From contig NZ_FXBM01000003.1 in assembly GCF_900177245.1 (NCBI RefSeq), positions 248,001 through 312,000 on the forward strand: a DNA stretch of 64,000 nucleotides, read 5' to 3'. This stretch comes from Rathayibacter oskolensis (lineage in GTDB: Bacteria; Actinomycetota; Actinomycetes; Actinomycetales; Microbacteriaceae). Position numbers and translations under genes: made by a program. Positions 1 to 7,812 of the stretch are shown here, one piece after another. The stretch's first letter is position 1, and the number at the start of each line of letters is the position of its first letter. The notes beneath the pieces are model-generated. The model searched no databases. It was given only the letters and a program-made list of their open reading frames with translations, and was not told where the DNA came from.

Positions 1-610
1 TCGGAGCCGACACCGTCACGCCCTCGAGGTCGGGCACTCCGCCGGCCTCCTCGAGGGCGGCGATCCTGTCGGCGGGCTCGCTGAACAGGGCGCCGTCCAG
101 CATGGCGAGGCTCCCCGCGGTCTGCAGCATGCTGTCGAGGATCACCATCGTCCGCGACCGCGCGTCGGAGGAGAAGGGCGTGGACCCGAGCGCGATCGCC
201 TCCGTGAGGTCGGCCTCCGCCGACTCCGGGTGAGCCGCGATCGTCGCCGCCGCTGCCGTGTTCTTCACCTGGTCGAGCCGGTCGGAGCGGGAGCGGCCGT
301 TCGCGGGCAGCTCGTCGAGGGTCAGATCGAAGAGCACGCGGGGCGACCCCTCGACGCCGATGACGACCAGCCGGTCGCCGACCGCGTCGATCCGGTCGAG
401 CGCCTCGAGGACCATGCCGGTCGAGACGGCCGGCGAGTTCGCGCGGGTGCCGGCGATGATCACGACCTCGTCGCCGCCCGTGCTCTCGACCGGGACGCAG
501 CCCGCGAGCACGGACGCTCCCAGTGCTGCGGCGGCGAGCAGTGCCAGGCGGGCGCGGGCACGGCGGGCGCGGGCACGGCGGCTCGCGCGAGTGGGGGTGG
601 TGGCGATCAT
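1..610 (-). CDS. Putative lipoprotein, C-terminus beyond the left edge
   Basis: The reverse strand reads open from an ATG at 610 to the window edge, about 203 codons without a stop. The start follows AGGAAGAAGG about 8 bases upstream. The N-terminus is arginine-rich, then hydrophobic, ending in LAGC, a lipobox that predicts lipidation at Cys35 or nearby and attachment to the outer face of the membrane. The remainder is soluble and acidic. The stretch RTMVILDSMLQTAGSL recalls the region ahead of OmpA-like domains in some actinobacterial proteins, but I cannot confirm a family. It is the last visible gene of a leftward group (3249 to 1) facing the CHAT-protease gene. Function unknown. Confidence 0.75.
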   Translation of the reverse strand, partial: MIATTPTRASRRARARRARARLALLAAAALGASVLAGCVPVESTGGDEVVIIAGTRANSPAVSTGMVLEALDRIDAVGDRLVVIGVEGSPRVLFDLTLDELPANGRSRSDRLDQVKNTAAAATIAAHPESAEADLTEAIALGSTPFSSDARSRTMVILDSMLQTAGSLAMLDGALFSEPADRIAALEEAGGVPDLEGVTVSAP

Positions 611-675
611 GGTGGTGTCCTTCTTCCTGTGAGGGGGGCTGAGGGGCGGTCGGGTCGCCGCCCCCTCAGCGCGAG

Positions 676-687
676 TACCGGTCCCGA
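676..687 (-). repeat. Locus motif CGGGACCGGTAC, copy 1
   Basis: A 12-base motif about 10 bases downstream of the stop of the small cysteine-rich gene, in the sense orientation of that gene. The same 12-mer occurs at 2518-2529 and 6443-6454, each just behind a gene of this locus. Confidence 0.55.
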
Positions 688-696
688 TCGGGAGGG

Positions 697-879
697 TCAC
701 ATCCAGCGCTTCGCGTGCTGCGGGCACACGAGGCCGGTGCCGCAGTCGCAGCGGCGGCCGCGCCAGCCGCCGAGGCACGACGGGCACAGCTGCAGGGGCG
801 ACGAGCACCAGGCGCAGGCGCCGTGGTCGCGCTCGTCGACTCGGGAGCGCACGAACATCCAGCGCAGCAGGCGGTTCAT
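697..879 (-). CDS. Small cysteine-rich (zinc-ribbon-like) protein
   Basis: 60 residues with seven cysteines. CAWC and CPSC pairs are followed by CDC and a CPQH motif near the C-terminus, suggesting a small treble-clef or zinc-ribbon fold. Basic residues dominate the first third. Its ATG overlaps the stop of the upstream membrane-protein gene (ATGA, 876-879), so the two are probably translationally coupled. No family was recognised. In this context it could be a small partner or regulator of the coiled-coil membrane protein. Overlap and cysteine spacing argue that it is real despite its size. Confidence 0.6.
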   Translation of the reverse strand: MNRLLRWMFVRSRVDERDHGACAWCSSPLQLCPSCLGGWRGRRCDCGTGLVCPQHAKRWM

Positions 880-2450
880 CGAGCCGCCGCCGCGTCGTCA
901 TCGCCCTGGCCGCGTGCCGCCTCGGGGCTCGCCGCGGCGCCGGGGACCACGAGGTGCAGCGGCTCGGTGGCGCTCCCGGAGGCGGGCTCCCGCCTCCACG
1001 ACGTCGCCCAGTCCGGCAGGTCGAGCGAACCGAGGTCGTCCGATTCCCGCTCGGGGACCCACACCGCGGTGGGTGCCGGGCGGGTCTCCTCGACCCGCAC
1101 CTCCACCGCGCCCGTCATCTCGGGGGTCCCGTGCGCGAGGGCGAGCTCCTGGGAGTACTCGGCCTTGATCACGTCGGCCTGCGCGGCGAGCTTCGTCGGC
1201 TCGATCGCCCAGATGCCGTCGGTGATCCCGATGTCCGAGATCTGGTAGTCGATCTGCCGCTCCACGGCCCCCGCCCGCTCCTTCACGTCGGCGAGGTCGG
1301 TCTCGAGCACCTCCACCGCCACCCGGGCGTGCAGCTCGCGCTCGCGGGCCGGATTGTGGCGGAGGCTCATCACCAGCACGGTCATGCCCATCCCCAGGAG
1401 GAAGAACACCCACATCGCTGTCGTCAGGCCCTGGTACTCGACGATGAACGGCAGGCTGCCCTCGGCGACGCTGCCGCTGCCGGTGACGGCGAGCAGCTCC
1501 TGCTGGGCGCGGTCGTACTCGCTGAGCGCGTGCGCCGCCTCGGCGGCCCCGCGGAGGGTGCCCAGCAGCACGCCGGCGCTCAGCCAGGTCGCTCCTCCGA
1601 GCACCACCGTGAGAACCGAGCGGGTGGCGAGCGCCCGGCCGCGGCGCAGCAGCTCGGCAGCCGGAGGCGTCGCGGCCGCGGTGGACGCCTCATCGCGGGG
1701 CGCGGGACGCTTCGCGCGCCGGAGCGCAGCGAGGTCGGCGATCGCGCGGCCCACCTGATGGGGCAGAACGGTCAACGCGACGACGACGGCGCCGGCGAAC
1801 AGCACCGGGATCCACGGATTCTCGGGGCGCAGGATCTGGTCGAGCGAGTCGCTCGCCGCGGCGAACTCGATCGAGGCCACCCCCAGCACCACGGCGGCGT
1901 CGATGATCGCCAGCCGCAGCAGCACGCGGCGATGGTCGCTGGCCGTCGCGGCGATCGGGGATCCCGTCCTGATCGCTCCGTCATCGTCCTCGCGGGTGCC
2001 CTCGAGCACCTCGGCCCACTTCTCGGCGTCGTCCCGGGCGGCGCCGAGGCGATCCGTGAGGACGGTCTCGCGCTCGCGCAGGCGGTCGAGGCCCCCCGTC
2101 GCCGCACCGACGGGGGCGGTGAGGAGCCCGCCGATCGCATCGAGGATGTGCACGAGACCCTGCCGCCGCTCGTCGGTGCGGCGCTTCACCGACTCGACCG
2201 AGCGCAGCCGCGTCTCGGCGTCGACGGTGGAGTCGTTCAGCAGCGGACCCTGGCCCGCGAGCACCTGCTCGGGGGCCTGCGACGATCCGTGCACCTCGTT
2301 GACCGCGCTCTGCTGGGCGCGGCGAACGAGAGTGCCGGTGTCGACCGTCGGCTCGAAGTCGGGCACGCGCGCGGTGTGGATCGGGCGCGTGTCGGGCACG
2401 AACCGCTCGGGCTCCGCGCTCGGGGCGGGGCGGCGGGGGAAGAGCTTCAT
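876..2450 (-). CDS. Four-helix membrane protein with coiled coil, DUF4407-like
   Basis: 524 residues. Residues 1-170 are soluble and rich in charged helices. Two hydrophobic helices follow at about 180-245, a third at about 280-305, and a fourth at about 350-370. A charged helix then runs from about 375-400 (RERELHARVAVEVLETDL), and the tail is Pro/Ala-rich and disordered. The pattern of membrane helices separated by coiled coil resembles DUF4407 proteins, whose function is unknown; this assignment is tentative. It lies 79 bases downstream of the coiled-coil gene at 2530-3249 and overlaps the cysteine-rich gene by 4 bases, so the set looks like one operon. Confidence 0.7.
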   Translation of the reverse strand: MKLFPRRPAPSAEPERFVPDTRPIHTARVPDFEPTVDTGTLVRRAQQSAVNEVHGSSQAPEQVLAGQGPLLNDSTVDAETRLRSVESVKRRTDERRQGLVHILDAIGGLLTAPVGAATGGLDRLRERETVLTDRLGAARDDAEKWAEVLEGTREDDDGAIRTGSPIAATASDHRRVLLRLAIIDAAVVLGVASIEFAAASDSLDQILRPENPWIPVLFAGAVVVALTVLPHQVGRAIADLAALRRAKRPAPRDEASTAAATPPAAELLRRGRALATRSVLTVVLGGATWLSAGVLLGTLRGAAEAAHALSEYDRAQQELLAVTGSGSVAEGSLPFIVEYQGLTTAMWVFFLLGMGMTVLVMSLRHNPARERELHARVAVEVLETDLADVKERAGAVERQIDYQISDIGITDGIWAIEPTKLAAQADVIKAEYSQELALAHGTPEMTGAVEVRVEETRPAPTAVWVPERESDDLGSLDLPDWATSWRREPASGSATEPLHLVVPGAAASPEAARGQGDDDAAAAR

Positions 2451-2517
2451 GATGCTGTCGTTCCTCTCGTGGGGTGGGCGGGGTCGGGCCGTCGGTGCGC
2501 CGACCCCGTGCGTCGCG

Positions 2518-2529
2518 TACCGGTCCCGA
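2518..2529 (-). repeat. Locus motif CGGGACCGGTAC, copy 2
   Basis: Identical 12-mer immediately after the TGA (2530-2532) of the coiled-coil gene, in the same orientation relative to its gene as the other copies. Confidence 0.55.
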
Positions 2530-3249
2530 TCACCCGGCGGCGCGGTCGGAGAGCGCGGTGCCGGTGTCGCCGGTCCCGCGCTCGTCCACCTGCGCGACCG
2601 GATGCGCTCCGGAACGGGTGGTGGGCGCCTCCGGTGCCGATCGGTAGCGCGGGATGCTCGGCGCGGCCGACGGGCGTCGGCCGAGCACGCCCGAGCGCGA
2701 CTTGGTGTAGAGAGCCGCGTACGCCTCGTACGCGTCGGCGCAGAGGCGCCGAGCCGTCGCGACCTCGGCGAGCAGGCCCGCCCGGAGCGCCGACAGGCGG
2801 TCGCGCTCGGCCCTCGCCGCGCTCGCGCGTCCGAGTGCCGTCGCCCGCTCGGCGTTCGCTCGGCGGGACGCCCTCACCTGCGCCGCCCACTCCTGGCGCC
2901 GGCGGCCCTCGAGCTGAGCCAGCTCGTGCTCGGACGGCTCGTCCTGCAGCGCGCCGGCCTCGGGGTGCGCCTCCGACTGGAGAGCGGCGAGTCTGACGTC
3001 GAGGGCGGTGAGAACCGCGTCCGACTTCAGCGACAGGTCGTCGTCGAAGCGGCGGATGGCGGCGTGCAGCATGAGCAGGTAGTGAGTGGGCTCGGCGTCG
3101 CCGACCTGCCGCTGCCGGATGCGGTCGACCCGACCCGTCCAGCGCACACGGCTGCGACGCCACAGCGTCAGCTGTGTCGACGGCATCTCGGCGGTGAAGC
3201 GGAACTCCTCTGCGCCGACAGTGATCGGGGTGGTGCGGATGCTGAACAC
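2530..3249 (-). CDS. Coiled-coil protein of the CHAT locus
   Basis: 239 residues from a GTG start preceded by GGAGGA five bases upstream. The same frame stays open far upstream by chance because the region is GC-rich, so the ribosome site decides the start. Residues 1-60 look like a small beta-rich domain (FSIRTTPITVGAEEFRF). Residues 70-200 are almost entirely helical and rich in Ala, Arg and Glu, as in a long coiled coil. There is no signal peptide or membrane helix. It is the first gene of the leftward operon, with its start 156 bases from the divergent CHAT gene. The stop codon abuts a copy of the locus-specific motif (see 2518-2529). Function unknown. Confidence 0.7.
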   Translation of the reverse strand: MFSIRTTPITVGAEEFRFTAEMPSTQLTLWRRSRVRWTGRVDRIRQRQVGDAEPTHYLLMLHAAIRRFDDDLSLKSDAVLTALDVRLAALQSEAHPEAGALQDEPSEHELAQLEGRRRQEWAAQVRASRRANAERATALGRASAARAERDRLSALRAGLLAEVATARRLCADAYEAYAALYTKSRSGVLGRRPSAAPSIPRYRSAPEAPTTRSGAHPVAQVDERGTGDTGTALSDRAAG

Positions 3250-3301
3250 GGGATCCTCCGAACGGTGGGGCGGCGGGACGTCCTGGCCCGCTCTCCTCGC
3301 C

Positions 3302-3313
3302 CACCGGTCCCGA
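3302..3313 (-). repeat. Locus motif, degenerate copy in the divergent intergenic region
   Basis: CACCGGTCCCGA on the plus strand, differing from the consensus at the first bases. It sits between the starts of the coiled-coil gene (3249) and the CHAT gene (3406), so unlike the other copies it is upstream of both genes. Confidence 0.35.
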
Positions 3314-3405
3314 CCCGGGGTTCGGATCCGGGTACTACCGCTCTTGCGGTGCTCGGGTGCCGCCGCCACGATCGGATGACCCGATGCCGAGGAAGAGGGG
3401 CCCGC

Positions 3406-6405
3406 TTGCCACAGACCACCGAGACGCCGGAGACCGCCGAGACGGACGCCTGGGTCGCCTACCTCGAGGACACCCTCGCGCTGTCGATCGGAGACACCGA
3501 CCGGGCCTCGCGCCTCGCCACGATCTGCCTCTCGGCGTCGACCATCGTCCGGGCGGCCTCGACGGACGACGTCGGCCTGCCGCCGGCGCGACCCGCCTCG
3601 ACGGTCGTCCGGGAGGCGGCCTCCGAGCTGCTGCGGACCACCCGCGGACCGCTCGACACGGTCCTCGGTCTCGTGGGCCGGCACTGGAAGATCGAGCGCG
3701 AGGACCCCGACGACGCGGAGCGCCGCGCCGACTTCGACCGCGCCGCCGTGGTCGCCCGCGAGGCGGGGGACCACCTCACCGAGACGTGGGTGCTCGTCGT
3801 CGCCACGAGCGAGTACGTCCGGACACAGCGCACCGCGACGGCCGACCGATACGCGTTCCGTGCGGTGGAGGCGTTCGAGTCGGCGACTCCGGGTCTCGGC
3901 CCGATAGCCGCGACGGATCACGTCTGGCCGGGATTGGCGACGCCCGACTCGGTCACGGCCGTCATCGAGCTGTTCGCTCGCGACGTCGCGGTGCGGGCGA
4001 CCCGGCGCACGGGGCGGGTGAGCGAGTGGGACGCCGCGATCGACGCCATGAAGGCGGTGGCTCTGCGACTGGTGAGTGAGCGCCCGACCCTGCTCGTCAT
4101 GACGCTCGGGCAGCGCGCGACCTACGAGCGCGCCACGGGTGATCAGGCGGACCTGACCGAGATGCGCGAACTCAGCGAGCGCAACGTGCTGCTCCGAGGC
4201 AAGTACCTGCAGCACGAGGCGTCCAACGCGGAGGCGCGCGGCGACTACGACTCGGCGCTGATGTGGCACCGCCGTCGGATGGACGCCCGTCTGGCACCAC
4301 TGCGCCCGGACCTCGTGGGGGCGCCTGCGCGCACCCTGACGGCGGCGTTCCGGGACCTGAGCGTGTCGGAGCGCCGGCGCCTCAATGCGGTCGCCAATCC
4401 GGCCTTCGAGATGTCCTCGAGTCTCATTCTCTCGGGTCGGACGGTGACGACGGCTGCCGACGCCAAGGCGGCCGTCGAGTGGCTGGACCTCGCCGACGTC
4501 CTCTGGGCCGGATGGGGGAAGAACGGGCTGATGGCCGTGCGCTTCAATCGGCACCGCCTGGCGCCCGGTCTCACGGGCACCGCGGTCGCCGATCTGCTCG
4601 ACATCTCGCGGACCGCCGGTCGCCCAGGCCTGCGGGTGAGCGCCGTCGTGCACGCAGCACTGTACGGGGAGTCGCGGCTCGCGCGGGTCGTCGAGCGCCT
4701 CGACGAGATGCTCGACGAAAAGTTCACCTCGCTCGACCGTGCCCGCCTGCTCACCGCGCGATCCTGGCTCACCCGACCGGGCGAGAGGACGGCGGACCCG
4801 CAGTCGCGCCTCGACGCCGCGGAGGCGCTCGACCTGATGCCTGCCCGCCCCGCGACCCGGCTGCGCGACATCGCGAGAGCAGCCTGGGTGCTGGCGCTGT
4901 GCGCGCGCGACGACGATGAACCCGAGGCCGAGCGCGCCGCGCTCGAGGAGGCCGTGATCGCGGCCGGTCGGCTTGTGCTCAACGCCACGACCTTCTCGCA
5001 GCGCAGCATCCTCGCCGCGGACTGGTCGGTGGTCATCCGCCGGGCGCTCGACTTCGCGCGCGAGCACGACGACGCCGCCCTCGCCGACCTCGCCGCCGAG
5101 GTCGCCCGCCGCGACAGCGTCGGCGTGCTGCTCGCCAATGCCTCGTCCGAGGCAGGTGCTCCTGCAGAGGTGGTCGATGCGGCGCTCGCCGTGCAGACCG
5201 CCGGCCGGGCAGGCGAGGTCGACGACCAGCAGGACGCATCGGCCGAGTCGGAGCCCATCGATCCCGAGGCCGACGAGCTCATGCGCAGCGGGATCGACGC
5301 GCGGGTCGTGGTCAAGGCGAGGGCCGCCTACGCCTCCGCGGAGCGGCTGCTCGGACCCATCGGCAGCCTCATGGACCCGCGCACCCTCTACGAGGCGGGC
5401 GCCACCGACCTGCTCCGCGAGCTGCCGAAGACGCAGCCCACGTTCATCCTGCAGCTGCTGCCCTCGACCCTGGCCATGGTCGGGCACGACCAGAATCCGC
5501 GCCTCTACCGGCGGCTCACCTGGCTCGAGGACGGCGAGCCCGCCGAGTACCTCGACTACGTGCGGCTGTGGCCGGGGCTCCTCACCGACACCGCGCTCAC
5601 GGGCGAGGACGACTGGCTCGACGGGACCCCGTTCCTCCCCGATCCTCTGGTCGAGGCCCTCGAGACGGCCACCGCCGACGAGCCCCTCCGACTGCTGGTC
5701 GTGGCGAGCGGTCTGTTCCACATCTGCTTCGACGCGCTCGAGATCGGAGGCGGACTCCGGCTCATCGACCGGGCGCTGACCACCGTGCACACGTCGCTCG
5801 CCGGGGTCCGCTACATGCTCGCCAACCCCCGCTCCGGCGGCGAGGGGAGCGTCGCCATCCTCGACGAGGACACGTTCGGGGACACGTCGTTCGAGAAGGA
5901 GTCGCTCGAGCGCTGGTTCCCGGTGACCCGCGGAGTCGCCTCCCGCTCCGAGCTCGACAATCCCTACCTCGAGATCGAGAACTCCTCCGTCTTCGTGATG
6001 GGGGTGCACGGTGGCGACGACGCGAACGGCTGGCACCAGGTGAAGATCCTGCCCAGCGGGGAGTCGATGACGGCGGCCGAGGCGCTCAACTACCGCTACC
6101 CGGCGCTGTGCGTGCTCGCCTCGTGCAACTCGCAGATGCGGCTCGGCGCGGGAGTCGACCTCTCCGGGTTCCCGACCGCGCTGTTCGCGCGCGGCGCCCG
6201 GACCGTGATCGGGAGCGTGGGCGGCATCTACTCGCTGCCCACCGCCCTCATCATGAGCCGCTTCTACGCCGACCTGCACGAGACCGGCAACCCCGTCGTC
6301 GCCCTGCGCACCGCGCGGCTGCGGTGGCTGAGCGAGAACCCGACGCGCCACGACGAGGTGGCCTCATGGGGCCGCCTCGTGATCTACGGCGGCGCGCAGT
6401 ACTGA
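3406..6405 (+). CDS. CHAT-domain (caspase-like) protease with helical N-terminal region
   Basis: 999 residues from a TTG start preceded by AGGAAGAGGGG; an in-frame ATG at 3376 would add 10 residues but has no ribosome site. The C-terminal 150 residues form a CHAT domain. The catalytic pair is His868 in GVHGG and Cys907 in LASCNS, followed by the typical small-residue strand GARTVIGSVGGIYS. Residues 1-700 are alpha-helical and look like degenerate TPR or solenoid repeats, as in other CHAT proteins where they sense a trigger. CHAT domains are cysteine endopeptidases of the caspase/separase clan, often used in bacterial cell-death or defence systems. It is divergent from the coiled-coil/membrane/lipoprotein operon, which makes those products plausible sensors or substrates. 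That role is inferred. Confidence 0.85.
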   Translation: MPQTTETPETAETDAWVAYLEDTLALSIGDTDRASRLATICLSASTIVRAASTDDVGLPPARPASTVVREAASELLRTTRGPLDTVLGLVGRHWKIEREDPDDAERRADFDRAAVVAREAGDHLTETWVLVVATSEYVRTQRTATADRYAFRAVEAFESATPGLGPIAATDHVWPGLATPDSVTAVIELFARDVAVRATRRTGRVSEWDAAIDAMKAVALRLVSERPTLLVMTLGQRATYERATGDQADLTEMRELSERNVLLRGKYLQHEASNAEARGDYDSALMWHRRRMDARLAPLRPDLVGAPARTLTAAFRDLSVSERRRLNAVANPAFEMSSSLILSGRTVTTAADAKAAVEWLDLADVLWAGWGKNGLMAVRFNRHRLAPGLTGTAVADLLDISRTAGRPGLRVSAVVHAALYGESRLARVVERLDEMLDEKFTSLDRARLLTARSWLTRPGERTADPQSRLDAAEALDLMPARPATRLRDIARAAWVLALCARDDDEPEAERAALEEAVIAAGRLVLNATTFSQRSILAADWSVVIRRALDFAREHDDAALADLAAEVARRDSVGVLLANASSEAGAPAEVVDAALAVQTAGRAGEVDDQQDASAESEPIDPEADELMRSGIDARVVVKARAAYASAERLLGPIGSLMDPRTLYEAGATDLLRELPKTQPTFILQLLPSTLAMVGHDQNPRLYRRLTWLEDGEPAEYLDYVRLWPGLLTDTALTGEDDWLDGTPFLPDPLVEALETATADEPLRLLVVASGLFHICFDALEIGGGLRLIDRALTTVHTSLAGVRYMLANPRSGGEGSVAILDEDTFGDTSFEKESLERWFPVTRGVASRSELDNPYLEIENSSVFVMGVHGGDDANGWHQVKILPSGESMTAAEALNYRYPALCVLASCNSQMRLGAGVDLSGFPTALFARGARTVIGSVGGIYSLPTALIMSRFYADLHETGNPVVALRTARLRWLSENPTRHDEVASWGRLVIYGGAQY

Positions 6406-6442
6406 GGCGCTCGGCGCCGGCGCCGCACCGATAGGCCCGCAG

Positions 6443-6454
6443 CGGGACCGGTAC
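6443..6454 (+). repeat. Locus motif CGGGACCGGTAC, copy 3
   Basis: The 12-mer in sense orientation 37 bases behind the CHAT stop. Because the CHAT gene runs rightward, this copy is inverted relative to copies 1 and 2, yet it keeps the same orientation relative to its own gene. Confidence 0.5.
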
Positions 6455-6529
6455 GCGTGGTGTGGACATCGACGCCGCCCTCGCAGCCCGCGACGGTGGT
6501 CGCGGTGCAGGCGTGGCGGAGGAGCCTCG

Positions 6530-6988
6530 ATGAGAGTGAGCGCAGTCGACAGGATGATCGCGGAGGAGGTCGGGCGGTGGCAGGCGTGGCTGGCGTTCCC
6601 CGAGGTCGGCCTCACCGACGGGGGGAGGGGCACGTGCCCGCACTGCCCCCGCTACGCCGCCTTCCTCGAGCTCGACGAGTACGTGCACCAGGCGCTGCAC
6701 CCGCTGATCGTCGACTCCGTCGCGGTCGTCCGGACCCTGACGATCGAGGCCGCGACGCGCGACGCGGGAGTGGAGAGGCACTCGTTCGCGTTCGTCGGCT
6801 TCGAGTCGGGCGTCGTCGTCGACGCCGGGATCGACGCGGAGGCGTCGGGGCTGATCGAGTCGTTCTTCTTCGACGCGCACGCGCGGATGCTCGTGAACCT
6901 GTGGAGCAGGCGGCTCACCATCGCGACCGCGCTGGCGCTGGAGGTGGAGCCGAAGGTCCTCGCGCTCCTCCCCGAGGGCTGGCGCTGA
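6530..6988 (+). CDS. Hypothetical protein
   Basis: 152 residues. The ATG is preceded by GGAGGAG at a good distance. The sequence is soluble, with a CPHC pair near residue 36 and mixed helix and strand beyond. No signal peptide, membrane helix or known motif was found. It lies 124 bases downstream of the CHAT gene on the same strand and may belong to that locus, but nothing in the protein shows it. Codon use is normal for the window. Confidence 0.6.
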   Translation: MRVSAVDRMIAEEVGRWQAWLAFPEVGLTDGGRGTCPHCPRYAAFLELDEYVHQALHPLIVDSVAVVRTLTIEAATRDAGVERHSFAFVGFESGVVVDAGIDAEASGLIESFFFDAHARMLVNLWSRRLTIATALALEVEPKVLALLPEGWR

Positions 6989-7067
6989 GCGAGGACGTCG
7001 GCCGACCGTCACCGGGGGAGGGGGCCGCGTTCATCGGGCGGACGCCCGCGGCGGGCAGCATCGCAGC

Positions 7068-7373
7068 ATGATCGCTCTCCGCGCGGACGTCACCGCGCTC
7101 GATGCCCGCGTCCCGTCCGAGCTGATCCGCCGACTCCGGAACCACCGGAGCGTGCAGGTCGGCGCCGAGCAGTGGATCGCGGTCGTGCCCGAGGTCGGGT
7201 CGGTGCTCGTCACGGCGAGCAGCGCGATCGTGCTCGACGTGCTGGTCGCGCGCCGGGCGCTCCTCCCGATCGTCATCGACGCGCTCGAGACCGAGCTGCG
7301 CCGCGACGGGTTCCGCGAGCGGATCGCGCTGCGCTGGTCGACCCCGGACATCGTGCCGGTCCCCTTCCGCTGA
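7068..7373 (+). CDS. Hypothetical protein
   Basis: 101 residues, no recognised family. Several beta-strand-like segments (QWIAVVPEVGSVLVTAS) are followed by a helix (VLDVLVARRALLPIVIDALETEL). The start ATG has only a weak ribosome site. It ends 6 bases before the stop of the convergent oxidoreductase gene. It is the last rightward gene after the CHAT protease. Confidence 0.5.
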   Translation: MIALRADVTALDARVPSELIRRLRNHRSVQVGAEQWIAVVPEVGSVLVTASSAIVLDVLVARRALLPIVIDALETELRRDGFRERIALRWSTPDIVPVPFR

Positions 7374-7379
7374 GGCGGG

Positions 7380-7790
7380 TCAGCGGCGGGTCAGCTCCAC
7401 GACCGGGATGATCCGGGTGGTCTTCTTCTCGTAGCCCGCGAAGCCGTCGGAGGCAGCGGTGAAGCGCGCCCAGCCCGCGTCGCGCTCCGCCCCCTCGAGC
7501 ACCCGGGCCCGCACGGCGACCGTGCCGTCGTCGGGGGTCTCGATCGTGGTGTCGGGGTGCGCCACCAGGTTGTGGAACCACGCGGGGTGCTTCGGCGCTC
7601 CCGCGGCGGACGCGGCGATCAGCCAGACGTCGTCGGAGGCGCGGATCGCCATCAGCGGGGCGATGCGCTCCTCACCGGAGCGGGCACCGGTGTGGTGCAC
7701 GAGGACGAGGCTGCGCCCGAACCCCGCGGTCGTCACGGTTCCGTCGTTCGCGCGGAACTCGTCGATGATCATCTCGTTGAAGTCGGCCAT
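7380..7790 (-). CDS. Nitroreductase-family deazaflavin-dependent oxidoreductase (DUF385/Ddn type)
   Basis: 136 residues, starting at MADFNEM behind GAGAAGA. The frame is open further upstream, but the family begins here. The family signature is visible: LVLVHHTGARSGEERIAPL near the N-terminus, then WFHNLVAHPDTTIE, then a C-terminal YEKKTTRIIPVVEL. Members are small split beta-barrel proteins that bind F420 or a flavin and reduce varied substrates; the physiological substrate here is unknown. The next leftward gene upstream is the ROK regulator at 7813, separated by 22 bases, so the two may be co-transcribed. Confidence 0.85.
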   Translation of the reverse strand: MADFNEMIIDEFRANDGTVTTAGFGRSLVLVHHTGARSGEERIAPLMAIRASDDVWLIAASAAGAPKHPAWFHNLVAHPDTTIETPDDGTVAVRARVLEGAERDAGWARFTAASDGFAGYEKKTTRIIPVVELTRR

Positions 7791-7812
7791 GGTCTTCTCG
7801 GTTCGTCGGGGG

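Noticed and set aside
1903-6351. Very long open frames on both strands over the CHAT gene (1500 and 1273 codons)
   Set aside because: They are GC-driven shadow frames. Only 3406-6405 on the plus strand and 2530-3249 on the minus strand have ribosome sites and protein-like composition.
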